A stretch of DNA of 11,538 bases from an uncultured beta proteobacterium (GTDB taxonomy: Bacteria; Pseudomonadota; Gammaproteobacteria; Burkholderiales; Rhodocyclaceae): assembly GCA_903917505.1 (NCBI GenBank), contig CAIXAY010000500.1, forward strand, positions 1-11,538, in the 5' to 3' direction. Within the stretch, counting starts at the first letter, position 1. The number at the start of each line of letters is the position of its first letter. The position numbers and the translations under genes were made by a program. Positions 1 to 6,194 of the stretch are shown piece by piece. The notes below the pieces were generated by a model. That model was not told where the DNA came from and did no database searches. It saw only the letters and a list, made by a program, of their open reading frames with translations.

Positions 1-828
1 AACCCGGCCAATATCACCGGCATCGAGGCGATGTTGAAAGCCTTGCCGGGCGTGGCCAACGTCGGCGTCTTCGACACCGCCTTTCACGCCAGCATGCCGG
101 CCGAATCCTACATTTACGCGGTGCCTTACGAGTGGTACGAAGAGCACCATGTGCGCCGCTACGGCTTCCACGGCACCTCGCACCGTTTCGTTTCCGAGCG
201 CGCCGCGCAAATGCTCGGCATCGCCAAGGACCAATTCAACTGCATCACCTGCCACATGGGCAACGGCTCCTCCTACACCGCCGTCAAGGGCGGCAAGTCC
301 TACGATACGAGCATGGGCATGACGCCGCTCGAAGGGATGGTGATGGGCACGCGCTGCGGCGACATCGATGCCGGCATCCCCAGCTTCCTCGCCGCCAATA
401 TCAAAATGTCATTTTCCGACATCGACAACGCGCTCAACAAGAAATCGGGCCTGCTCGGCGTCTCCGGCGTCAGCTCCGACATGCGCGATCTGCACGCTGC
501 GGCCAAGGACGGCAACGCCCGCGCCAAGCTGGCGATCGACGTGCTGCGCCACCGGGCGCTCAAGTATATCGGCGCCTATGCCATTGAACTGGGCCGCGTC
601 GATGCCATCGTATTCACCGGCGGCATCGGCGAGAACGACATCGATTTTCGCGGCTCGGTGGTCGAGCGCCTGGGAATTCTGGGAATCAAGCTCGACGCCG
701 CGGCCAACAATGTGCGCGGCAAGGAAGCGCTGATCTCGACCGCCGATTCGCCGATCAAGGTGCTGGTGGTGCCGACCAACGAGGAACTGGTGATCGCCCG
801 CGACACCAAGGAAATCGTCGGCAGCTAG
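1..828 (+). CDS. ackA: Acetate kinase, 5'-truncated by window edge
   Basis: Acetate kinase interconverts acetyl phosphate + ADP and acetate + ATP in the cytoplasm. The frame is open from base 1 (NPANITGIEAM) to the TAG at 826-828, giving 275 residues. Family members are about 400 aa, so roughly the first 120-130, including the N-terminal phosphate-binding signature, lie outside the window. Family marks seen: FDTAFH, the second acetate kinase signature region RRYGFHGTSHR (with the catalytic-region His), CHMGNGSS, PLEGMVMGTRCGDID (with the conserved Arg), the nucleotide-binding GGIGEND, and the C-terminal NEELVIARDT (with the conserved Glu). The stretch reads RCGDIDAGI where many homologues have RSGDIDPAI, probably tolerated variation. 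It is convergent with the phosphate acetyltransferase gene that makes its substrate. The family call is secure; the true start is not visible. Confidence 0.97.
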   Translation, partial: NPANITGIEAMLKALPGVANVGVFDTAFHASMPAESYIYAVPYEWYEEHHVRRYGFHGTSHRFVSERAAQMLGIAKDQFNCITCHMGNGSSYTAVKGGKSYDTSMGMTPLEGMVMGTRCGDIDAGIPSFLAANIKMSFSDIDNALNKKSGLLGVSGVSSDMRDLHAAAKDGNARAKLAIDVLRHRALKYIGAYAIELGRVDAIVFTGGIGENDIDFRGSVVERLGILGIKLDAAANNVRGKEALISTADSPIKVLVVPTNEELVIARDTKEIVGS

Positions 829-830
829 AC

Positions 831-855
831 GCGCAGCGGACTGCGCCGGGCGCAG
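831..855. repeat. Alternating inverted repeat, three 6-mers
   Basis: GCGCAG (831-836), CTGCGC (841-846) and GCGCAG (850-855) follow each other with spacers of 4 and 3 bases. The middle unit can pair perfectly with either flank, so two mutually exclusive hairpins are possible immediately after the ackA stop codon. Role unknown; part of the ackA 3' end or a protein site are both possible. Confidence 0.5.
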
Positions 856-866
856 CCCGACGCCCG

Positions 867-893
867 CCGGCGCCCCCATGTCAGGGGTGGCGG
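867..893. terminator. Hairpin between convergent genes, candidate bidirectional terminator
   Basis: A 10-position stem (867-876 with 884-893) has one G-G mismatch and one G-T wobble and closes a 7-base loop (CATGTCA). It lies between the ackA stop and the stop of the convergent acyltransferase gene, where a shared terminator is expected. Neither strand has a run of T after the stem, so it is not a canonical intrinsic terminator. It may only be a GC-rich intergenic hairpin. Confidence 0.35.
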
Positions 894-903
894 CAAGACT
901 CTG

Positions 904-2325
904 CTATTCCGCTTCCGCGCCCTGCTTGCGGTTGTGATGGGCGATCAGCGCGGCGATGACGCACGAGGCGATACGCGTTTCGGCCGTGTCGGCGCGGCTG
1001 GTCAGCACGATGGGCACCTTGGCGCCGAGCACGATGCCGGCGGTCAGCGCGTGCGCCAGGTATTCGAGCTGCTTGGCCAGCATATTGCCCGACTCGAGAT
1101 CGGGAACGACCAGAATGTCGGCGCAGCCGGCCACCGGCGATTTGATGCCCTTGGTCTTGGCGGCGAGCATCGACACGGCGTTGTCGAAAGCCAGCGGGCC
1201 GTCGAGCAGGCCGCCGGTGATCTGGCCGCGGTCGGCCATCTTGCACAGCGCCGCGGCGTCGAGCGTGGACTGGATCTTCGGATTGACCGTTTCGACCGCC
1301 GAGAGGATCGCCACCTTCGGTTCGGCGACGCCGATGATGTGCCCCAACTCGATCGCGTTCTGGATGATGTCGACTTTTTCTTCGAGCGTCGGCGCGATGT
1401 TGACCGCCGCGTCGGTGATCATGATCGGGCGCGGGTAAGTCGGGACATCCATCAGGAAGACATGGCTGATGCGCCGCGCGGTGCGCATTCCGGCCGCGCG
1501 CGGGACGATTTCGGCCATCAGCTCGTCGGTGTGCAGGCTGCCCTTCATGATCGCTTCGGCGTCGCCGTTGCGCACCAGCGTGACGGCCATCGCCGCCGAG
1601 TCGTGGCTGTGCTTGACGTTCACGATGCGGTACTGCTTGAGATCGAGGCCGTTCTCTTCGGCGACGGCGCGTATCTTCGCTTCCGGGCCGATCAGGAAGG
1701 GCTCGATCAGGCCGGCTTCGGCGGCCATCAGCGCGCCGCGCAGCGATTCCCGGTCGCACGGATGGACGACGGCCATGTCGATCGCCGCCAGGCCCTTGGC
1801 GCGGGCCACCAGCGCCTGCAGGCGCGCATACTTGTCGGAGATCGTGATGTCCGGCAAATTGACGCGCCGGGTCCGCATTTTTTCCGTTGGCGCGAGGACT
1901 TCGGCGGTGCCCAGGACCACATGTTGCCCGTCCTGGTTGATGCACGAGCAGTCGAACACGATGTGATGGTTGTGGGCGAACATTTCCCGGACGCTCACGG
2001 TGATGGTGATGGTGTCGCCGATGGCCACCGGTTTGAGGAAACGCAGCGATTGATCGACCAAGGTGGTGCCCGGGCCGGGGAATTGCGTCCCCAGCGTCGT
2101 CGAGATCAGCGACGCGCTCCACAGGCCGTGCGCGATGCCTTCCTTGAAAGTCCCGGAATTGGCCTGGGCGCTATCGACGAGCGCCGGGTTGATGTCGCCC
2201 GACATGATGGCGAAGAGCTGGATGTCCGCGGCACCGAGGGTACGCGTCAATGAGGTGCTGTCGCCGACGTTGATTTCCGCGAAAGTTCGGCTCTCGAGAA
2301 AGTTCTGCTGTGTTTCGATCCGCAT
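904..2325 (-). CDS. MaoC-like hydratase domain fused to phosphate acetyl/butyryltransferase
   Basis: About 473 residues in two domains. Residues ~10-150 resemble MaoC/R-specific enoyl-CoA hydratases (SGDINPALVD at 42-51, then IAHGLWSASLIST). Residues ~165-465 are a phosphate acetyl/butyryltransferase (MKGSLHTDELM, PEVAIL-like PKVAILSAVE, LDGPLAFDNA, VVPDLESGNMLAKQL). Such fusions are a known proteobacterial type. The expected reaction is acyl-CoA + phosphate to acyl phosphate + CoA, feeding acetate kinase. The position of the catalytic His of the hydratase motif (GDxNPxH) is Leu49 (codon CTC at 2181-2179), so hydratase activity is doubtful. Start: TTG 2340, ATG 2328 and ATG 2325 are in frame; GGGGAG lies 7 bases before ATG 2325, which I prefer. 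It is convergent with ackA, 75 bp apart. Acetyl versus longer acyl specificity cannot be read here. Confidence 0.93.
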   Translation of the reverse strand: MRIETQQNFLESRTFAEINVGDSTSLTRTLGAADIQLFAIMSGDINPALVDSAQANSGTFKEGIAHGLWSASLISTTLGTQFPGPGTTLVDQSLRFLKPVAIGDTITITVSVREMFAHNHHIVFDCSCINQDGQHVVLGTAEVLAPTEKMRTRRVNLPDITISDKYARLQALVARAKGLAAIDMAVVHPCDRESLRGALMAAEAGLIEPFLIGPEAKIRAVAEENGLDLKQYRIVNVKHSHDSAAMAVTLVRNGDAEAIMKGSLHTDELMAEIVPRAAGMRTARRISHVFLMDVPTYPRPIMITDAAVNIAPTLEEKVDIIQNAIELGHIIGVAEPKVAILSAVETVNPKIQSTLDAAALCKMADRGQITGGLLDGPLAFDNAVSMLAAKTKGIKSPVAGCADILVVPDLESGNMLAKQLEYLAHALTAGIVLGAKVPIVLTSRADTAETRIASCVIAALIAHHNRKQGAEAE

Positions 2326-2391
2326 CATGAAGCTCCCCAAAGAACCCCGGCGAGTATGCCCGCGCGGGCGGTGGCATCGTCAATGGTCGAG

Positions 2392-2490
2392 TCATTCGGA
2401 AACTTGGCAAACCCATTCGTCGGAGGGGAACGCTAGGCAATCGCCGCTGCCGTTTTCGGCACAGCGTACGCAGCGCACGAATTGCCCCAT
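2392..2490 (-). CDS. Possible 32-residue Cys-containing small ORF in acyltransferase leader
   Basis: ATG 2490 to TGA 2392 encodes 32 residues starting MGQFVRCVRCAENGSGD and holding four Cys (a CxxC pair and two singles), a composition that could bind metal or respond to redox. The GSGDC..FP.DEW stretch loosely recalls the N-terminal strand of AbrB/MazE-type DNA-binding folds, but it is too short to be a full domain. It lies downstream of the promoter at 2531-2559 and upstream of the acyltransferase gene, in the same direction. No Shine-Dalgarno is seen within 12 bases of this ATG. GGGAGG lies about 20 bases upstream and would better suit a rare ATT codon four codons earlier. I do not recognise it; it could be chance. 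Confidence 0.3.
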   Translation of the reverse strand: MGQFVRCVRCAENGSGDCLAFPSDEWVCQVSE

Positions 2491-2530
2491 ATTGAAAGAA
2501 ATTATCGGGGCCCTCCCGTTTGTGCAAGGA

Positions 2531-2559
2531 ATTATAGGCCGCCGCCGTGTCGGCGACAA
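2531..2559 (-). promoter_or_regulatory. Sigma70-type promoter upstream of acyltransferase gene
   Basis: On the minus strand TTGTCG (2559-2554; four of six consensus) is followed by a 17-base spacer and a perfect TATAAT (2536-2531). Transcription would start near 2524 and run through the small ORF to the MaoC/phosphotransacetylase gene, leaving a leader of nearly 200 bases. The 2341-2628 intergenic stretch holds no other gene that I can support. Confidence 0.6.
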
Positions 2560-2628
2560 ATCTTTCGCAAGGAATCGCGCCCGCACGGCCGCCAGCAGCC
2601 ATGACGCGGGCAAGGGCAGGGTGCAGCG

Positions 2629-3609
2629 CTAGCTGAAGGTCATCTGATTGTAGGCGGCCAGGGCCTGGGCAACCTGCGCCGAAGGCTTGGCCGGGTCGCC
2701 GCTGCCGAATTCGGCCTGCAGCGCGGTCGTGTTGTTGCTGATGTAGTTGATCACGCCGTTGAGATTGGCCAGGCGGTCGGGAATGAAATTGTTGGCCGAG
2801 TCGAGCAATTGCGCCGACTTGGCGAAGTTGGCGCTGAACTGATCGATGCTATTGACGACGCCCTGCTGGTTGGTCGACAGCGCCGCATCGAGCTTGCTCG
2901 TGTCGATGCTGGCCAGATGGGTGGTCGGGTCGATGGAAAAGCCGATGTCCTGCAGGCCGCGAATGCCGTTCGCCGCGCCATTGAACGGGTTCTCGACGCT
3001 CTGCTCGAGTTCGTGCAGCGAAACCTCGGCCGCCTGCGTTCCGGCCAGCACGCCGTTGTTTTGCACCGTCGGCTCGAAGCGCTTGACCCAGGCGTTGTAC
3101 TTGTCGGCAAAGGTCTGCAGTTGCGCCTCGATGCCGGCGCTGTCCATCGTGGTGCTGGTCGTGCCCAGGGTCTCTCCGGCCTGCTGCATGCCGGCGACCG
3201 CGCTGTCCATGGCGCTCAGTTCCGAATACTGGGCTTTGTAGTTGACATCCGCGTTGTTGATCAGGCTCATCATCTTGTATGCGGATTCCGGATCGTAGAG
3301 CGAGAGATTGCGCCCGCTCGCCGAGAGCCCTTGCGTCGTCGTCGAAACGCCGAGCAGCGACATGGGATCGCTTCCGCCCGCTGCGCTGCCGCCGCTGAGA
3401 AAGTTGAGGCCGTCCGACGAATTGCCGCTGCCCGACACCGAGCCGAGCAGGTCGCTCACCGACTGCGCCTTGATCGACGCCACGCGCAGCGCCGACGAGA
3501 AATCGGTGGCGCTGCCGGTCGTGACGCTGCTGCTCGCGGGCGTGCTCGTGCTGCTCGGCAGCGAGTTGAGCAAACTGAATAGGCTGCTGGCGATTGATAA
3601 CGGTGACAT
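2629..3609 (-). CDS. Hypothetical protein with FliD C-terminal-like region, Ser-rich N-terminus
   Basis: This encodes 326 residues from ATG 3609, chosen because AGGAGG lies 4 bases upstream (CAGGAGGCCTCATG); the frame stays open further upstream but without such support. Residues 1-100 are rich in Ser, Thr, Gly and Ala and low in complexity. Residues ~155-250 resemble the C-terminal domain of the flagellar filament cap protein FliD: DKYNAWVKRFEP, then NGVLAGTQAAEVSLHEL, then LQDIGFSIDPTTHLASIDTS and KLDAALSTN. FliD is usually over 400 aa with an N-terminal cap domain, which is absent. There is no Cys, no classical signal peptide and no membrane span, as in flagellar axial proteins exported by the type III route. 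No flagellar gene is adjacent. It could be a FliD paralogue, a degenerate cap protein or an unrelated secreted coiled protein; function unknown. Confidence 0.75.
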   Translation of the reverse strand: MSPLSIASSLFSLLNSLPSSTSTPASSSVTTGSATDFSSALRVASIKAQSVSDLLGSVSGSGNSSDGLNFLSGGSAAGGSDPMSLLGVSTTTQGLSASGRNLSLYDPESAYKMMSLINNADVNYKAQYSELSAMDSAVAGMQQAGETLGTTSTTMDSAGIEAQLQTFADKYNAWVKRFEPTVQNNGVLAGTQAAEVSLHELEQSVENPFNGAANGIRGLQDIGFSIDPTTHLASIDTSKLDAALSTNQQGVVNSIDQFSANFAKSAQLLDSANNFIPDRLANLNGVINYISNNTTALQAEFGSGDPAKPSAQVAQALAAYNQMTFS

Positions 3610-3753
3610 GAGGCCTCCTGTGATGCCCGAAGCGGCCGCACGGAAGGGTTTTCCGGCAGCGTCAGGTGCAGGATCGCAAGATTCGGGCCACTTTGCGGAC
3701 GGCGCCGGCCGCGCCCGCGCAAGGCGGCTGGGCGGCGACGGGGCGGGCCGGAC

Positions 3754-3777
3754 TTGCCGAAGCGGCAATATTTGCCG
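3754..3777. repeat. Alternating inverted repeat TTGCCG/CGGCAA/TTGCCG
   Basis: TTGCCG (3754-3759), CGGCAA (3763-3768) and TTGCCG (3772-3777) follow each other with spacers AAG and TAT. The centre unit is perfectly complementary to both flanks. It lies in the 277-bp gap between the divergent FliD-like gene and the ABC exporter gene, where operators would sit. The gap is otherwise very GC-rich, and I found no convincing -35/-10 pair in it. Confidence 0.5.
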
Positions 3778-3886
3778 GCCGGCGGCGCGCGAGCTGCCGC
3801 GCGGATCGGCTTTCTTGCCGCTCGCCAACGGCATTGCCCCGGTCCACCTCAAGGTCGCCCGCGCGCGCCTGTGTTATCGTCACGGC

Positions 3887-5629
3887 ATGTCCGATCCAGG
3901 AAGCCAGGCCAGCATCGTCGTCGCGCTGCTCAAGCCGTATCGCCGGCGGGTGGTCGTCGCGGCGATCGCGCTCATCATCGCCGCCGTGGCCATGCTCGGC
4001 GTCGGCCAGGGACTGCGCGCCGTGATCGACCGCGGCTTTGCCGCCGGCGACCCGGCCTGGCTCGATCGCGCGCTGCTCGGCATGTTCGGCGTCATCGCCT
4101 TGCTCGCGCTCGCGACCTACACGCGCTTCTACAATGTCTCGTGGCTCGGCGAGCGCGTCACTGCCGATTTGCGCCGGCGTGTTTTCGACCACCTGCTTTC
4201 ATTGCCGCCGTCATATTTCGAAATGGGCCGCACAGGCTCGGTGATTTCGCGCCTCACTGCCGACACGACGCTGATCGAACAGGCCATCGGCTCGACGCTG
4301 TCGATCGCGCTGCGCAATGTCCTGATGCTGATCGGCGGGCTCGCGCTGCTATTCACCACCAGCCTGAAACTGACGCTGATGGTGCTCGGCGGCGTGCCGG
4401 TGGTGGTCATCCCGATCATCCTCTTCGGACGGCGCGTGCGGCGTTTCGCGCGCATCAGCCAGGACCGCGTCGCCGATCTCGGCAACCGCATCGACGAGAC
4501 CATCCACGAAATCCGCATCGTCCAGGCTTACGGGCACGAGGACGCCGACCGGCGCGATTTCGCGGCGCTGGTCGAGCGCGGCTTCGCCACGGCGCTGGCG
4601 CGCATCCGCAACCGCGCGACCCTGGTCGCCGCGGTGATGATCCTGGTTTTCGGCGCCATCTCCTTGATCCTGTGGATGGGCGGCCACGATGTCCTGGCCG
4701 GCCGCATCAGCCCCGGGCAGCTTTCGGCTTTCGTCTTCTACGCGGCGCTCGTCGCCGGATCGGTCGGTGCCCTGTCGGAGTCGTGGGGCGATTTGCAGCG
4801 CGCCGCCGGCGCCACCGAACGCCTGCTCGAGTTGCTCGCCGTGCAGGCCGAGGTCAGCGTGCCGGCCAATCCCTTGCCGTTGCCCGCGCGGCCGCGCGGC
4901 GCGATCAGCTTTGCCGGGGTCTGCTTCCGCTACCCTGCGCGGCCCGACATGCTGGCCCTGGACAACTTCAGCCTGGCCGTCGGGCCGGGCGAGACCGTCG
5001 CCCTGGTGGGGCCGTCGGGCGCCGGTAAGACGACGGTGTTCCAGCTGCTCCTGCGCTTTTACGATCCCCAGTCGGGGCAGATCTGCCTCGACGGCGTTCC
5101 GCTTTCGGCCGCCGACCCGCAGGCGGTGCGCGGCTGCATCGCGCTGGTGCCGCAGGAAGCGGTGATCTTCGCCACCAGCGTTCTCGAGAACGTCCGCTAC
5201 GCGCGCCCCGGCGCCAGCCTCGAAGAAGTTCGCGCGGCCTGCGCCGCAGCTTACGCCGACGATTTCGTCAGGCAATTGCCGGGCGGCTACGACGCCGATC
5301 TCGGCGAGCGCGGCGTGCGCCTTTCCGGCGGCCAGCGCCAGCGCATCGCGATCGCCCGCGCGCTGCTTGCCGACCGCCCCATCCTGCTGCTCGACGAAGC
5401 CACCTCGGCCCTCGACGCCGAGAGCGAGCGCCTGGTCCAGGCGGCGCTCGAGAAGCTGATGCAGGATCGCACGACGCTGGTCATCGCGCACCGCCTGGCC
5501 ACCGTGCAGCGCGCCGGGCGCATCGTCGTCATGGAGCACGGGCGCATCAGCGAGACCGGCAGCCACGGCGAACTGGTGCAGCAGGACGGGCTCTACGCGC
5601 ATCTGGCGCGGCTGCAATTTTCAGCTTGA
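3887..5629 (+). CDS. MsbA-related ABC exporter half-transporter (permease-ATPase fusion)
   Basis: This 580-residue protein is normal in length for one-chain half-transporters that dimerise in the inner membrane. About six membrane spans are predicted near residues 22-42, 62-82, 140-157, 160-180, 246-265 and 278-298. The nucleotide-binding domain has Walker [10 protein letters not shown] (375-383), Q-loop Gln423, signature LSGGQ (479-483), Walker B ILLLDE (499-504) with the D-loop SALD, and H-loop His535; all key residues are intact, so it should hydrolyse ATP. It looks most like the MsbA-related proteobacterial group (lipid A/multidrug exporter class). The substrate is not readable, and calling it MsbA itself would be unsafe. 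ATG 3887 lacks a clear ribosome-binding site but starts where the family starts (short polar tail, then KPYRRRVV). It stands alone, divergent from the FliD-like gene. Confidence 0.93.
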   Translation: MSDPGSQASIVVALLKPYRRRVVVAAIALIIAAVAMLGVGQGLRAVIDRGFAAGDPAWLDRALLGMFGVIALLALATYTRFYNVSWLGERVTADLRRRVFDHLLSLPPSYFEMGRTGSVISRLTADTTLIEQAIGSTLSIALRNVLMLIGGLALLFTTSLKLTLMVLGGVPVVVIPIILFGRRVRRFARISQDRVADLGNRIDETIHEIRIVQAYGHEDADRRDFAALVERGFATALARIRNRATLVAAVMILVFGAISLILWMGGHDVLAGRISPGQLSAFVFYAALVAGSVGALSESWGDLQRAAGATERLLELLAVQAEVSVPANPLPLPARPRGAISFAGVCFRYPARPDMLALDNFSLAVGPGETVALVGPSGAGKTTVFQLLLRFYDPQSGQICLDGVPLSAADPQAVRGCIALVPQEAVIFATSVLENVRYARPGASLEEVRAACAAAYADDFVRQLPGGYDADLGERGVRLSGGQRQRIAIARALLADRPILLLDEATSALDAESERLVQAALEKLMQDRTTLVIAHRLATVQRAGRIVVMEHGRISETGSHGELVQQDGLYAHLARLQFSA

Positions 5630-5735
5630 AACGCACTGCAACGATGCGCCCGGCTTGTCCGTGTGCTGTAATGCGATCATACCGCGGCGCGCAGCACGAG
5701 CGCCCGCGTCAGCGCAGCCAGAAAAGGGAAATGCC

Positions 5736-6176
5736 ATGCAAATATTGACCGGTCGCTGCCTCTGTGAAGGCGTCGCCTACCGCATCGAAGGCGAACTGGG
5801 ACCGATCTTCCACTGCCACTGTTCGCGCTGCCGCCGCTGGCACGGCGCGGCTTTCCGGACGCGGGCGACGATCAGGTCGTCGCAGTTCAGCTGGACGCGC
5901 GGCGAGGACCTGGTCAAAGGCTTCCACTCGTCCGAGTTCGTCGTCAAGCACTTCTGTTCGGTGTGCGGCTCCAGCCTGATCAGCACCTATGACAACGATC
6001 CGGGAAAAATCGGCGTTCCGCTCGGCGGCCTCGGCCAGGCGCCGGCCAACCAAGCCGAGGGCCACTTCTTCGTCGGCTCGAAGGCGCCGTGGTTCGAGAT
6101 CACCGACGGCTTGCCGCAATACGAGACTTGGCCCGGATCGCACGCCGCCGTGCGCAGGACCAGCGGCGAGTCCTGA
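5736..6176 (+). CDS. GFA (glutathione-dependent formaldehyde-activating enzyme-like) zinc protein
   Basis: This 146-residue protein has the fold marks of the GFA/CENP-V family: GRCLCEG (Cys8, Cys10), HCHCSRCRRWHG (Cys27, Cys29, Cys32) and HFCSVCGSSL (Cys74, Cys77). These Cys residues normally hold two zinc ions. Founding members speed condensation of formaldehyde with glutathione, but most family members have no proven substrate, so I assign family only. ATG 5736 is preceded by AGGGA with a 6-base spacer. An upstream in-frame start near 5655 would add 27 unconserved residues and is less likely. The gene is about 100 bp after the ABC exporter, and its 3' end is only 18 bp from the convergent helicase gene. 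No clear promoter was found in 5630-5735. Confidence 0.88.
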   Translation: MQILTGRCLCEGVAYRIEGELGPIFHCHCSRCRRWHGAAFRTRATIRSSQFSWTRGEDLVKGFHSSEFVVKHFCSVCGSSLISTYDNDPGKIGVPLGGLGQAPANQAEGHFFVGSKAPWFEITDGLPQYETWPGSHAAVRRTSGES

Positions 6177-6194
6177 TCGCGGGCGTCGGGCCGC

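Noticed and set aside
441..450. Helix-hairpin-helix-like LPGIGPKTAG in the helicase (residue numbers) as evidence of a novel domain fusion
   Set aside because: An equivalent segment in the 2B subdomain is usual in UvrD/Rep helicases, so it is not unusual.
934..2253. Long open frame on the + strand opposite the MaoC/phosphotransacetylase gene
   Set aside because: Its protein is rich in Arg, Asp, His and Gly with no recognisable motif, as expected of a mirror frame in GC-rich coding DNA; the minus strand encodes a clear enzyme.
3673..3696. Sigma28-like (flagellar) promoter before the FliD-like gene: CAAAGT ... CGAT on the minus strand
   Set aside because: Spacing is about two bases short of the consensus and the -10 part matches only CGAT; not better than chance.
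3308..3886. N-terminal extension of the ABC exporter frame back to 3308
   Set aside because: It would run antisense through the FliD-like gene and adds residues unlike any exporter; ATG 3887 gives the normal family start.
3754..5028. 424-codon + frame overlapping the ABC exporter
   Set aside because: An Arg/Pro/Ala-rich shadow of the exporter gene in another frame; no motif and no ribosome-binding site.
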